DNA of 64,000 bases from Brevipalpus yothersi. Lineage: Eukaryota > Arthropoda > Arachnida > Trombidiformes > Tenuipalpidae. The translations under genes and the position numbers were made by a program. The notes under the pieces were generated by a model. The model saw only the letters and a list, made by a program, of their open reading frames with translations. It ran no database searches and was not told the DNA's origin. The first letter of the stretch is position 1, and each line of letters starts with the position of its first letter. Shown piece by piece: positions 25,258 to 37,172 of this stretch. Location: the NCBI GenBank assembly GCA_003956705.1, contig QZCP01000268.1, positions 19,153 to 83,152 of the forward strand. The letters are read 5' to 3'.

Positions 25258-27700
25258 TTATCGAGTTTTCCAACCAGGATTTTGTTGCGTCAATGATCTT
25301 GATGGATTCATATCCATAAGATATTGTCTATGCATGTCATTTGTTACACTAGAACCAGAATTTCCTTGAGCACCTAGTAGAGCCCCGTACTGGTAGAGAA
25401 ATGGAAGTGGTGAGAGCATTGCATGGGCTGTTGGAGGCTGAGGCATACTCTGAGCACTGAGAATTTGTTGAATTTGTGCTTGAAACAATTTTTGTTGAGC
25501 TGGGGTCAATTTAGATAAATTAGCTAGTTGTGCTAAATTCGGCATTTGATTTAAAAGTGACAATGCTGCTAAAGCAGGGCCTGCACTAACAGAATTGGCA
25601 GCTACAGCAGCAGCAGCAGCGGCAGCAGCCGAATTCGAATGTCCTGATTGAGGTGAGCTTCTATGTGATGGTGGTCCATGCGATGATGAACTGTGTCCAC
25701 TGCCACTAGCTCCTCCACTTCGATACGATCCACTAGATCCTCCATGAGCCGCAGGTGGCTGAGGCATAACTGATGGATGATTACCATACGGATGGTGATT
25801 ACTGGACATTGATTCTCTTGAATTGATTGACTGTAAACGATCAGGCTGAACATTCATTGTCGGAGGTGTTAAAGACGGTGTAACTGGAGGACTTGGTACT
25901 CCAGATGCAATTCTTTGTTCAATCTCTTGTTCTTGTTGTAAGGCTTTCACAAAGGCTGTCTTAAGACGTGCTGTATGCTCGGCTTTCAATGCTTTCTTAA
26001 TGTTACTTGATACGCATTGCTCACAAATAACCGCTGGCCTACCACGTTTCATATCAATGCGATCTTGCCACTTCCATATGGGAGTAAAATCTGTACCACA
26101 TTGAACACATTCGAAAGGTTCTGGTGGTGGCTTATTCTGATTGGGACTATCAGTAAGAAAGTCAACAATTGTCTCTAAACCATAGTAATATATGAACTCT
26201 GGATTATTTGCATTTGGTATAAAATGCATTTCAGGTGGAGGTGGCTTGGGAGGAGGAATTGAGAGTAAAGTTTTCTCTAATTGTTTTCTCAGAGCCAATT
26301 TAGCAGCTTGTTGACGCTGTGCTGGTGTTTGATTCATTTCATTTGATGTAGCATTAGACATGCTATTGGTAGGATGCTGTAGCTGGAAGAAAAAAGTGGG
26401 AAAGAGAGGGAGAGAAGAGAAAAAAATTAATAATGAGTTTGATGAAATTTTAGATGCTCAAATCGACTTGTGATTGATTGATATTAAAAGGTAAAAGTTC
26501 AGTCAAGATATGACTTGCTGTAGAATGATGATCTGATAAGATTGTAAAGTGAAGAAACACAAATTGTGATCGGAAAAGAAGGAAAGAATGGTGAAAAAAA
26601 ATAATCAAACTATTGATAAAGGATGATGAGCAATAGATTAGGGAAGAAAGAAAGAGAGGAAGAGAGGAAGGGAGAAAAATAGAGACAGGATAAGATGGAA
26701 ACTGTAGCATTACTGTTTGTACCTCTGATTGTCGTCCTGGTTTCATTTGATTCGATGACTGATGGGCATGCGAAGCTGATGCCCTCAAATCTTGTACACC
26801 ATAACCAAGTACAACATTTGGAGGGGTAGTCAAAGGTGTCCTGGTAGATGAAGAGTATCCCGATCTAGCCATAGAATTGTGATGAGAGGGTGGCGGTGGA
26901 TGCATGCCTGATGGTGCCGGTAATCCAGTGGATGGTAATCCAAGAGGAGGTGCAGATCGTCCCATTGATCGATTGTTTATTGGTGGATTAAGAACGATGT
27001 GGGGTCTAGATGTTGATTTAGTGGTGGCCTGGTGTGCTTTGACCGGCGGATGGTGTGCTTCAATAGGACTTTGGGCATGAGGATGGTGTGAGGAGGGATG
27101 ATGATGAGCAACGGGATGTCCATGACTTGACGGCGGTGGATGATGTCCACCATGTCCACCGGTACCATGATATGATGGCGGTGGTGGCTGATGATGTCGT
27201 GAAGATAGTGAACTGTGTAGATGATGAGCACTATTTGGTGGCTGCAGATGGGCAACAGCAGCAGCAGCCGCTGCCGCAGCCGATGTATGATTGTGGTGAT
27301 GATTCAATTGATGGTGTTGCAAATGTTGCTGATGGGCAGCAGTTAATTGATGCGGTTGTTGTTGCTGTGGATGTTGTTGCTGCTGTTGATTATGTTGTGG
27401 CTGTTGATGATGTAGCTGTTGCTGATGTTGTTGTTGTTGTTGCTGTTGTTGTAAATGTTGATGAGCAGCAGCCACTTGTTGGTCTTTTTTGGCTTGTGAA
27501 TCATTATGATATTGGCTTGCTAATAGTTGACTTTGTCGAACCTTTTTCATTAAAACCAATTTATGTTCCTCATTTCGCAGAGATGATTTCAATTCACGTA
27601 TCTTTTTCTCCTTCTTTTGTAAATCACACGGTGACAAATCACTGTCCTCCATCTTGACATCACCACCACCACAATCACCATCAAACAGTGGGCCTTTCAT
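25258..27700 (-). CDS. GATAD2: p66/GATAD2-type NuRD subunit (simjang homologue)
   Basis: Two coding exons, 26723-27700 and 25258-26382, join in phase 0 to 700 residues. The first ATG is 27700 (MKGPLFDGDC). Residues about 25-60 form the CR1 coiled coil (KKEKKIRELK to LVLMKKVRQSQ), the segment that in p66 pairs with the MBD2/3 coiled coil. A GATA-type finger, CVQC then CEQC, lies at about residues 417-449, preceded by the conserved HFIPNANNPEFIYYYGLETIV. Protein p66 links MBD2/3 to the CHD4 remodelling module of the nuclear NuRD repressor complex. Between the two domains there are long Gln, His and Ala runs, then Pro/His-rich DNA-coded repeats; the tail has another Ala run and Ser/Gly/His-rich sequence. 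The 340-bp intron is bounded by GAG|GTACAA and TTCCAG. Confidence 0.92.
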
Positions 27701-28067
27701 ATTCGATATCAATTCAATGATTTATAATTATAATAATAATAATAATAGCAAAATTGCTACTATTCTCTTTTCTCTCTCTATTTCGTTTACAAAATACACA
27801 CCAATAAAATGAGAAGAAGCAAAAAGCAAAAAAAAAGTGTGCTTGTGTGTATATATGATACTTATATTATCAAACACACATACACACACTTCACAATTGT
27901 CTGAGTTAAAAAATAATTAAGCTTCCCTCAAGTAAGAAGAAGAGATGAGATCTGCTGCTGCTGTTAATAGGCAGCAGCCTGAAAAAGAGAGAGAGAGAGA
28001 GACAGATTCCAAGCACATTCACTACATTCGAGAAAGTGTTTCCTTTCCTCTCTCCCTTCACTGTGTG

Positions 28068-28091
28068 TATATATTTTTGCAAAAATATATA
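28068..28091. repeat. 24-bp perfect AT-rich palindrome
   Basis: The core ATATTTTTGCAAAAATAT extends on each side to a perfect 24-bp palindrome, flanked by GT repeats on the left and CA repeats on the right. The symmetric layout could form a cruciform. Confidence 0.85.
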
Positions 28092-28325
28092 TCACACACA
28101 CACACTGTTAATTTAGTAACATTAAATCATATCCAAATATGAACTTATATACACACCATTAACATATTATCATCATCATAATCAATAATATAAATTAAAA
28201 ATTATATTAAAACACATACACTATCAATATGTAGATATCATAAGAATTAAAAGATATTCAATATCATCACAATATCACCAAGCTATGTTCAGTTGTATGT
28301 GATAAAATATTCAGCCAAATCAACC

Positions 28326-28350
28326 GAGAGAGAGAGAGAGAGAGAGAGAG
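28326..28350. repeat. (GA)n microsatellite
   Basis: About 25 bp of GA dinucleotides, with a (CT)n run about 40 bp further on. Confidence 0.9.
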
Positions 28351-29092
28351 CGAAATGGTCACCATTGAAGAGAGAGAGTCTCATTGTCTCCTCTCTCTCT
28401 CTCTCTCTCTTCTTGTTGGCAGTTTCATGTTGAGAGAGACTGTTGATCTCAACCTTATACTAATTAGCGAGCGCATGTCTTACAATACAAAATATATATA
28501 TTCTCTTTAGTAATCAGTTTCGATGATGATCATCAGTACAGTGTATATATTGCTCGGTTAAATTGCAATTAGGGTGAATAGTCATAGGGCAAGTTTGATG
28601 ATTTGTGTCGGTATTTGGGATTTGTGGTGTGGTGTATGGACAGTTGTGCAACATTGGTGTGAACAGGGTGAGTATGATGATTCTTATACTCTCTTCATCT
28701 TTGATGCTCTCTCTCCATCATTCTGATTCATCATCATCTAACGTCTGATTGTGATACATAATTTTACTTTTTGCGATAGAATAATATTCTGTGGTTCCTA
28801 TTGGATCATTATTTGCAATTGTCAGGGTGGACTCTGTTCATTCGATTGGCCGGGTCGAGTTGAGATACACAAACACACACACATGTGTAAATTAACGAAT
28901 GATTCGAGGTAGAGTGATTGTGATGCTCTAGTTTGAGTAAATTATTTGTGATGCGATGATTTGGATCACTATTTAATTGTTTCTAATTTTTTTGCCTCTC
29001 TTGATGGTCATCTTTTGCAGACATTGCACCCAATATTGAATCATTCTTCTCACATCATCAGCAATAAGATTTTATTTATTTCTTTCGTCATC

Positions 29093-30717
29093 ATGAGTGA
29101 CTTTCAGCCGGGAGAAGAGACCAAAGTAGCCTACTATTCACCGAATGATGATATACCAAAATTAATAAGGATCAACAAACCTCTGGACACGGTCACATTG
29201 GGTGATTTTAAACAAGCAATCAATCTGAAAGCTGGTTGTCACAAATTTTTTTTCAAAAATCATCTCGAAGATGTGGGCTTCGTCAAAGAACAGCTGACCG
29301 ATGATGATGCCCGTTTACCATCGGTCAAAGGACACGTAACATGCTACATTGAAACCGATCATCCACCCGATAATTGTGATCATCACAGTGGACATCATCA
29401 CCATCACCACCATCATCATCATAAATGTTCCTGTGATTCGTGTTCCGAGGCAGACAGCACAAGTTGTGTTGACTCGGATCTTGATGATGATGATTCCATT
29501 TCACGTGTATCCACCACAACCGATGGTACTTCGGTCAGCAATTCTCATCGATTAAGAGATCGATACCACCGAATGCATCTACTTAGTCGAGCATCTTCCA
29601 TGTCCACCATGAGCGATTCTACTGTCTATGCAAAAGTGATCGAAGTACAACTCGATCTGGATGAGCTTAATTTTTTGGGTATGAGTCTGGTTGGCCACTC
29701 AAATGATGGTGGCATTTATGTTGGCTCCATAATGAGCGGTGGTGCCGTGGCCAAAGATGGTCGCATACAACCGGGAGATATGATTTTACAGGTCAACGAT
29801 ACTTCTTTTGATGGCATGTCCAATGATGATGCTGTTAAAGTGATCCGGGTAGCTGTTGAAAAACTTGGTCGAATCAAGTTGATTGTTGCTAAATCGTGGG
29901 AGTCTGGAAGAAGTTATTTCACTGTTCCCCGTGGTGAGCCTGTCCAGCGGCTAGATTTAGAAGCTTGGGTCAATCATACCGAAGCAGCAAGAAGATTATC
30001 AAAACCCGATGATTACACAATGAGACCACCTTCGGTGAGCACATTGACTTCAACCAGCTCATCAATACCCAGCTCTTTTGCCGATTGTTCTGATCAACGG
30101 CAACTATTGGAACCAGCTCTCCTATACAAAGGTATGGATATGGAAGAAATTGCTCGATCAATGGCAAAAAGAGACAGTGGTCTAGACATAAGAGATAGAG
30201 AGTGGCTCAAAATACAATTACCCAATGCGTTTTTAGGTCAGTATGATATCTTATCACAAATAATTATCTTTTCATTCTTTTGGCTATCTTTTTCGGGTCT
30301 TATGCTCGACCCAGAGGCTATTGTTCTTTCCAAATCATTGTTTGCGACACACACATTGTCTATGTGTGTGTGTGTATAGAGAGAGAGAAAAAGAATGAAG
30401 AATGATAGAATAAATTTTTTCCCCTATTGATTCTCATTTTATCAGGTTCCGATGTGGTAAATTGGTTGTACACCCATGTCCAAGGATTTGAATCCAAGAG
30501 TGATGCCGAAAAGTATGCCCAAAAAATGTTCTCCAAGGGTTTGATAAGGCATGCAGTTGATCAGAATAAATCATTTTCCAAACAGAGGTATTACATATTT
30601 GATCCGTCAATTTTCCAGGAAGATCATTACAGTGATGTTCATAATTCACCTTCTGACGAATTCCAATCATTGAGGATCAATTCTAACAATTCCCCGGCAA
30701 GAATCGATATACTATGA
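29093..30717 (+). CDS. dsh: Dishevelled, Wnt signalling adaptor
   Basis: Two exons, 29093-30236 and 30446-30717, join in phase 1 within the DEP domain to give 471 residues. A DIX domain lies at about residues 10-85 (VAYYSPNDDIPKLIRI, TLGDFKQAI, DDDARLPSVKG), a PDZ domain at about 182-268 (FLGMSLVGHS, GAVAKDGRIQPGDMILQVND) and a DEP domain at about 343-435 (SGLDIRDREWLKI, NAFLGSDVVNWLY). Dishevelled relays Frizzled signals to both beta-catenin and planar polarity pathways: DIX polymerises, PDZ binds Frizzled, and DEP contacts Frizzled and membrane. The WLK lysine needed for polarity signalling is present. A run of ten His sits between DIX and PDZ. The protein ends only about 35 residues after DEP, whereas the family usually has a tail of 150 or more. 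The start is the first Met of the conserved DIX leader. Confidence 0.94.
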
Positions 30718-32139
30718 ATTTATTTATATGGCCAAACTATAAAATGTTCCATTGGTGAATTGTCTTGTGATTTTTTTAGAAACAATCTAACATCTATCTT
30801 GATAGTTTTTGATTCGTGTTTTTATACTCTTATAAATATCATTCTACTCTCAAAGTCTCATGATTCTCAAAAATGAATAAGACAGTTTATTATAAGTACT
30901 ACTACTAACATGTTTCTAATCTTCGAAAAAACTTTCGATTAATTTCTATCCTCTCAACAACTTGATCTCTCTAAACCAGTAAAAATATTGTTACATAACC
31001 ATGCCATCTCAATTCCAGAAGATTTTCTCTGGGAAAGCAATTCAACTCTTTGTTAGCATCATGATTAGATTGGGGAAATAAGATAATCCATACTCTACAT
31101 CAGGTATCTGAGAAATCTTTCTCTCGAAAAATGAGATGTAATATGACTCTTCCCATGATATAGGACCTCTGCATGATATTCCTTTGGTGAGCCTTAGCGA
31201 ACGATACTTTTATCTAAAAAAAGCATATTTTCTCAGAAAACAACAGAAATACAAAATTCCAGAAGACGAATAGATTCCAAATCCTTGGCCTCATCAATGT
31301 CACATGGATTGACCCTAATAGAAGGCAATAATTTCCACCGAAAAGGGAAACAGCCTTAACTCAAGGAGAGATCAGATAGCCAGAGGCTATCAATGTTGAA
31401 AGATGTCCAATAGATTTTCAGCATGAGTTTTTCTTCGAAAATGATGCAATTTGCCGGAACAACAACCATCATTCCACTTTTCACGGAATTCTCCCCAAAA
31501 TCTTAAACTTCTTCCCAATTTTCATCCCTATTATTTCACATCTTGTCAGAAATATCATCAAAAATCCTCATCACCAACCGAAATTAAAATCTTCACCAGG
31601 TTCAACATTTCATTTTAATTGGATCATAAGTTTGTTGAACAAGTTCGTATTCAGTCCATCAGAACTTGATATTGTATACATTCGAAAATATCAAGTGAAA
31701 CATGAATTCTGAACAGTGCGCATATGTTGAGAAGATGCTCATTGCAATCATTGCAATGCAATGTTAATCTTGTCGCAATTCTTACAACAAAATTTGAACT
31801 TCAACTAGCGTGACTCATGAACAGAAAAATGATTCGGATTTTTTTAAATACATTACCATATTAATGATCACCTAATTGCCTTGATAGTGATTGTAATACC
31901 ATCATCACAACTACAAGTTGACAAATACTCACTTCGTAACTGTATGAGTATCATTTTGGTTGTTTTGATTCCATTTTGTGTTTACATTTGATATTATCAA
32001 GTCAATTTTGTTGTTGTTATTGTTGTTACTGCTGCAAGTGTCCTTGTACTTGTACTCTTCTGATACTTTTACACTTACCACTACCACTACTACAATCATA
32101 GTTTCCAAATTAATTAAGATATATTAACACAATTAAGTC
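30718..32139. other. Intergenic DNA between dishevelled and AFG3L2 copy A
   Basis: AT-rich DNA that should hold the dishevelled 3' UTR and the promoter of AFG3L2 copy A. A (TTG)n-like tract occurs at about 32010-32035. No gene is supported. Confidence 0.6.
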
Positions 32140-34676
32140 ATGCTTCATCGCCTAGCTGGTCCAACTGTTCGATCTAGTCTATCTCGTGGCTTAGCTGCCA
32201 GAGCTTGTGGACCTCGAGTAAGTCGCTTCTCATCGGCAGTTGCTAAATTACATCCACACCATCAATCCGAACTGCCCATCTCTGTGTGGCACAGAATATG
32301 CACAAATTTGAGTCTTCCTCTCCAGTTAAGATCGAGAAATGTTTTCCAAAGATTGTTACAATTTTGTGGTGCCAAGAAAAAATCTGATATACCAGGTAAC
32401 GTCTTCACGAGTCAAGTTTAAAGCTGATGCACATGCTTGTATTGTAAACATGATAAATCATCTTTTTCACGATTCAATCACAGATTCAAAAACATTCGAA
32501 TGGAAATGGGAATATAAGGTTGGCTCAAAGTCTGGCAATGGTGGTCCTGGTGGTACCGGTGGCCCGGGAAGAGGAGGAATACCTGGACCAGTTTGGTCGA
32601 TGATAGTTCCTGGACTTATTGTTGCCTTTTTGTTCAAAATTACTCAAGATCAAACTCGATATCAGGAGATAACGTGGAAAGAATTTGTCAATAGATATCT
32701 TGCCAGAGGAATTGTTGAAAAATTGGAAGTTGTCAACAAACAATATGTTACGGTCACTTTCGCGCCCGGAATGTCACCATCACTCAATAGTATTGTGTAT
32801 TTCAATATTGGAAGTGCTGATTCTTTTGAAAGGAATCTCGAAAATGTTCAGATGATGATGAACATAGACCCAGCAAGCTACATTCCTGTGACATACAAAA
32901 CTAAAGCTCAATTGTAAGTGGTCATTGATCATCGAGGCTTTCATGAGACTAATAGTTTGTCTTTTCTTCCTCAGGGGATCCTATCTAGGAATTCTAGGCA
33001 ACATTTTATTTCTTGGAGTAATGTTTTATACGCTAAGAAGAAGTATGGGTATGTTTTCAGGATCAATGAAGAGGAAAGGAGGAATATTCGGGGTTGGACA
33101 ATCAACAGCCAAATTGATTAATCCTGAACAAATCGGAGTCAAATTTTCTGATGTAGCTGGGTGTGAAGAGGCCAAGATTGAGATCATGGAGTTTGTCAAC
33201 TTCTTGAGGAATCCTCAGCAATATGTCGATCTTGGAGCCAAAATTCCGAAGGGCGCTCTCCTCACTGGCCCGCCAGGTACTGGTAAGACATTGTTAGCCA
33301 AAGCAACTGCAGGTGAAGCCAATGTTCCGTTCATAACTGTAAATGGTTCCGAATTCTTGGAAATGTTTGTCGGTGTTGGTCCATCCAGAGTCAGAGATAT
33401 GTTCGCCATGGCCAAGAAGAATGCTCCTTGTATCCTATTTATCGATGAAGTTGACGCTGTGGGTAGGAAGCGAGGTGGAAAGAACTTTGGCAGTCATAGT
33501 GAGCAAGAGAATACACTTAATCAGCTACTAGTCGAGATGGACGGTTTCAACACAGCCACCAATGTTGTCGTGATGGCAGCAACAAATCGTGCAGATATCC
33601 TAGACAAAGCTCTACTACGTCCAGGTCGTTTTGATCGACAGATATTTGTGCCTGCTCCTGACATCAAGGGAAGAGCATCAATATTCAAGGTTCATTTGAA
33701 GCCACTAAAAACTGATCTGATTAAGAATGAACTAGCACGTAAGATGGCTGCTTTAACACCAGGTTTTACTGGTGCAGATATAGCCAATGTGTGTAATGAA
33801 GCAGCTCTAATAGCTGCACGAGATCTCAACCCTTCAATTCTGTTGAAGCATTTCGAATCTGCAATCGAACGTGTTGTAGCCGGTATGGAGAAGAAGACTC
33901 AGGTACTTCAGCCTGAAGAGAAGAAAATTGTAGCCTATCATGAGGCAGGACATGCGATCGTAGGATGGTTCCTGGAGCATGCCGATCCTCTGTTGAAAGT
34001 ATCCATAATACCTCGAGGCAAAGGACTTGGATATGCAATGAATCTACCTCGAGAACAGCATTTGTATTCAACGGAACAACTTTTTGATCGTATGTGCATG
34101 ACTCTGGGAGGTCGTGTATCAGAGCAAGTATTTTTCAATCGTATAACAACGGGAGCCCAGGATGACCTCAAAAAAGTTACTCAAAATGCTTATGCCCAGA
34201 TTGTACATTATGGTATGAATGACAAAGTAGGAAATGTCTCCTTCGAAATGCCTCAGCAAGGAGACTTTGTCGCCGAAAAGCCATACAGTGAGAATACAGC
34301 ACAGCTGATAGACAGTGAGGCTCGTAAGCTGATAAAGAAAGCCTATGATCGGACGCTTAAGTTGATAACAGAGAAGAAAGAGCAAGTTGAAATGGTATGT
34401 ACTCAACGCGAATCCATTTGTACTCATTCATCTCACTGTGATGTTTCTTTACAGGTCGCTCTCAGATTGTTGGAAAAAGAAGTGTTAAATCGTGATGATA
34501 TGATTGAACTTTTAGGAAAACGTCCTTTCCAAGACAAGAGTACTTATGAAGAGTTTGTTGAAGGGACTGGTTCATTAGAGGAGGATACCACATTACCGAA
34601 GGGTTTAGAAAATTGGAAAAAAACTGTAGAAGAAAAGACAGAAAAAACAGCAGATGAAATACCCACTGCACCATGA
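32140..34676 (+). CDS. AFG3L2: AFG3L2-like mitochondrial m-AAA protease, copy A
   Basis: Four exons (32140-32395, 32484-32913, 32975-34394, 34455-34676) give 775 residues. An Arg/Ser-rich presequence starts the protein. A Gly-rich linker, a first membrane span (IVPGLIVAFLF), an intermembrane FtsH-ext domain and a second span (YLGILGNILFLGVMFY) follow. The AAA domain has Walker A GPPGTGKT at about 327-334, Walker B ILFIDEVDAV and the arginine-finger region LLRPGRFDRQ. The M41 peptidase has HEAGH at about 551-555. The m-AAA protease is a hexamer of the inner membrane with its active sites in the matrix; it removes damaged membrane proteins and matures mS/mL proteins such as MRPL32. The last intron (60 bp) has no stop and is a multiple of three. 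A paralogue with the same intron positions lies at 41069-43588, with a near-identical core. Confidence 0.95.
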
Positions 34677-35189
34677 TCAAATCATTCATAGTTTGTAAAA
34701 ATTAAAAGACTGTGAAGTCTCTTCACCATTATCAACTCATTGCCTGCATTTTTTAAGTGAAAAAAAAGTTCTCGTTTCCTAGACTTCTTCTACCAGCTAA
34801 GTTTTTCGTGAATCTGACTCCGTAGGAGCTGGGTCCAGCACGAGGTTAATTAACTTGTAGAATTTAGGCCTTTGAGAGATTATTTCAATCAAAATCAAAC
34901 AGTCTCGAATATTCTTTACCTTACTCATCAAGTTTTCACAACAAATGCGATCTACAAATGTACAAATCTGTAAATAAACGGAGTGATGGAAGATCATTCA
35001 GTGTTATCACTTGTTTGAAGAGTGATTATGCGAGCAATACTGTCAAGTGAAGACACATTTGCTAAATTAATCTCCGGTCAAAGTCCAATTAAACATACTT
35101 GAGCTGTTTAGTAGCAAGTTACTGCTGGTTCACTCTCAGTACAGAAAAGTTCAGCTTACTTTATGTGTAAATTCAGATTTGCCTAAGAA
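34677..35189. other. Short spacer between AFG3L2 copy A and glycosyltransferase
   Basis: This 513-bp spacer holds an ATTAAA polyadenylation-like hexamer at 34701 and presumably the promoter of the glycosyltransferase. No gene is seen. Confidence 0.6.
34701..34706 (+). promoter_or_regulatory. Candidate polyadenylation signal (ATTAAA), AFG3L2 copy A
   Basis: The hexamer lies 25 bp after the stop codon, a plausible distance for a short 3' UTR. Confidence 0.45.
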
Positions 35190-36606
35190 ATGGACCAGCC
35201 AAGCTATCGAATTTTAATTTTATCCATACCTGCGTGAGTATTTCTTCAAGATTGCTCAACAGATTTAGAAAAAGTTTTCGAATTCCTCCAGAATAGGTCA
35301 CATCAACTCTGTGGTAGCTTATGGCGATCTCATGAAATCTCGTGGGCATCATGTAATCTTCGCACATGTTCAACTGTTTGAAAAAATTGCTCTTGATCAT
35401 GGATTCGAGTTCTTACCCCTCGATGGAGATTTACTTAATGAAAGTTTTACTGGTCGTCTAATTAAGTGGATTGTGGAAAATTCTGATTTTTTTGAAAATT
35501 GGGTTGAAAGTGTGATCAATTCAACAAAAGAGGATGCAGATCGTTTTGGTTTGATGTTCGAATCTGTTGAATTCGACAGTGCTTTGGAGAGAGCCTTGGA
35601 TAAATTGAATAAATCGGGTAATATCGATGCCATCATATTCGATTTGGTTCATCCTCATCCTTTCATAGCCAAGCGTCCTGAGCTCATTGGAATTCCAATA
35701 ATATCATGGAATCCTCTTTCACTCTATCGTAATGGTCCTCCTTACTTCTCTGGACTTTCAACCAAAGAGACTGAAGAGAGTAAAAAAACGGAATGGAAAA
35801 AGTTCGGTGAAGGTTTTCTTCGTCTGTGGAGCGTGATGGTAGATAAAATGAAAGAATGGTACAGATCAGAGGGTTTAGAATATCTTGCTGATGAACTTGA
35901 AGAAACTCTTTTCTCCCAAAGACCGAGTCATTTTGGTTTCTATCATTATCCAGCTGATCTTGACTACACCGAATTGGGTTCACCTGATCCAGGCTGGCAT
36001 CGAGTTGATGCATGTGTTCGAGAGCCAGAATCTGGTGAAGAGTTCAAAATTCCGGAGAAACTTGTGAATAAACCAGGTAAATTGATATACTTTTCATTAG
36101 GCTCTTTGGCATCATTCGATTTGAGAGCGATGAAAAAAATGCTCTCAATTTTGGCTAAAAGTCCTCATCGTTTCATCGTCTCAATGGGTAAGATGAGTGA
36201 AGAACTCCAGCTAGCTGATAATATGTGGGGAGAACCATTTGTAGATCAAATTAAAGTATTAAAAGCTGTTGATATGGCCATAATTCATGGAGGAAACAAT
36301 TCGTTCATCGAGACACTGTATTTTGCGAAGCCTCTCATCATTGTGCCATACTTTTTTGACCAATTCGATAATGCTCAGCGAATTGAGGATAAAGGAATCG
36401 GAAAAAAGATAGATATTTGGAAGACGAATGAAGAAGAACTATTGAAAGCTATTGAGGATACTTTAACCAACACGGAAGCTCACAGAAAGATTCAGGAAAT
36501 TTCGAATAACATGCGAACATCTTCGAGTCGTCAAAGGGCTGCGGAAATGATTGAAGATCTCATCTCTCAAAAGAAGAAGTTAGATTCCAAAGCTAATGAT
36601 GCCTAG
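35190..36606 (+). CDS. UDP-glycosyltransferase, soluble, bacterial-like mite type
   Basis: Two exons, 35190-35233 and 35292-36606, join to 452 residues beginning MDQPSYRILILSIPAIGHIN. His18 in AIGHIN is in the place of the catalytic base of family GT1 enzymes. The nucleotide-sugar site reads HGGNNSFIETLYFAKP at about residues 347-362, followed by VPYFFDQFDNAQR. These enzymes move a sugar from a UDP-sugar to small lipophilic acceptors, which in mites supports detoxification. There is no signal peptide and no C-terminal membrane anchor, unlike animal microsomal UGTs, so it should be cytosolic. Known spider-mite UGTs of this type were attributed to transfer from bacteria; applying that here is inference. 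The acceptor substrate cannot be told. The 58-bp intron shows it is a normal nuclear gene. Confidence 0.9.
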
Positions 36607-37172
36607 ATTCACTTGATCAGGAATCTCATTGTTGAAAGATGGAGAAATCCTCATCACACACAGACTTATTTGCGATTGACTGCAATTATTTCTTCACAAA
36701 ATGGTATGCAACTAAGGAAGTTTCGTGAAATTGAGAACATGTTAAAAAGAGATTTCTCGATACTGTATTCGAATATTAAATTAGAACAAGTATTGAATGG
36801 CCCAATTTTGCATTTAAAACGAGCGATAGAATAAAAAATTGCATTCAGTTCGATTAGAATTATAATCCATTTTCTTATGAATTATCAAAAAACTTGCATC
36901 AACCAGATTACCCACTGATTTTTCAAATCTGATCGTTTTTATACTGGCTTCAAAGTATTTTCAACCTGTTTTTCTTTAAAATTACCCTCAGAAAAAACAA
37001 TAGGTGAGTTGAATTGATATTGTGATAGGAAGATCGTACAAACTTGAACTAAAAAATGATAAAAATATCTCTGAAGTACAAAATATTATCTATTAGGGTG
37101 AAGGAGCTGAAATGATCAAGAATTTTTCTCAAGCCTTCCACCATACAAAATTCATGTAATCGATTGGAATGA
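36607..37172. other. Spacer between convergent glycosyltransferase and VPS33A
   Basis: Contains an AATAAA at 36830 for the glycosyltransferase. A 73-codon frame at 36613-36834 ends near that signal and looks like 3' UTR rather than a gene. Confidence 0.55.
36830..36835 (+). promoter_or_regulatory. Candidate polyadenylation signal (AATAAA), glycosyltransferase
   Basis: The canonical hexamer lies 224 bp after the stop codon. Confidence 0.5.

Larger units (their letters stand above)
27701..29092. promoter_or_regulatory. Shared upstream region of p66 and dishevelled
   Basis: The 1.4 kb between two divergent start codons contains AT-rich DNA, CA/GT tracts, a GA array at 28326-28350 with a CT tract at 28390-28410, and a 24-bp perfect palindrome at 28068-28091. 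A sequence TTTTGCAG ending at 29020 could be the acceptor of an intron in the dishevelled 5' UTR. No further gene is seen. Confidence 0.5.

Noticed and set aside
27088..27657. 189-codon plus-strand frame rich in Val and Asp
   Set aside because: It is antisense to the Gln/His repeats of p66.
32339..32483. In-frame extension of AFG3L2 copy A exon 2 through intron 1
   Set aside because: A GTAACG donor and CACAG acceptor at the same positions and phase as in copy B show it is intron.
36613..36834. 73-codon frame after the glycosyltransferase
   Set aside because: It starts at a non-ATG codon, lies between the stop and the polyadenylation signal, and has no recognisable motif.
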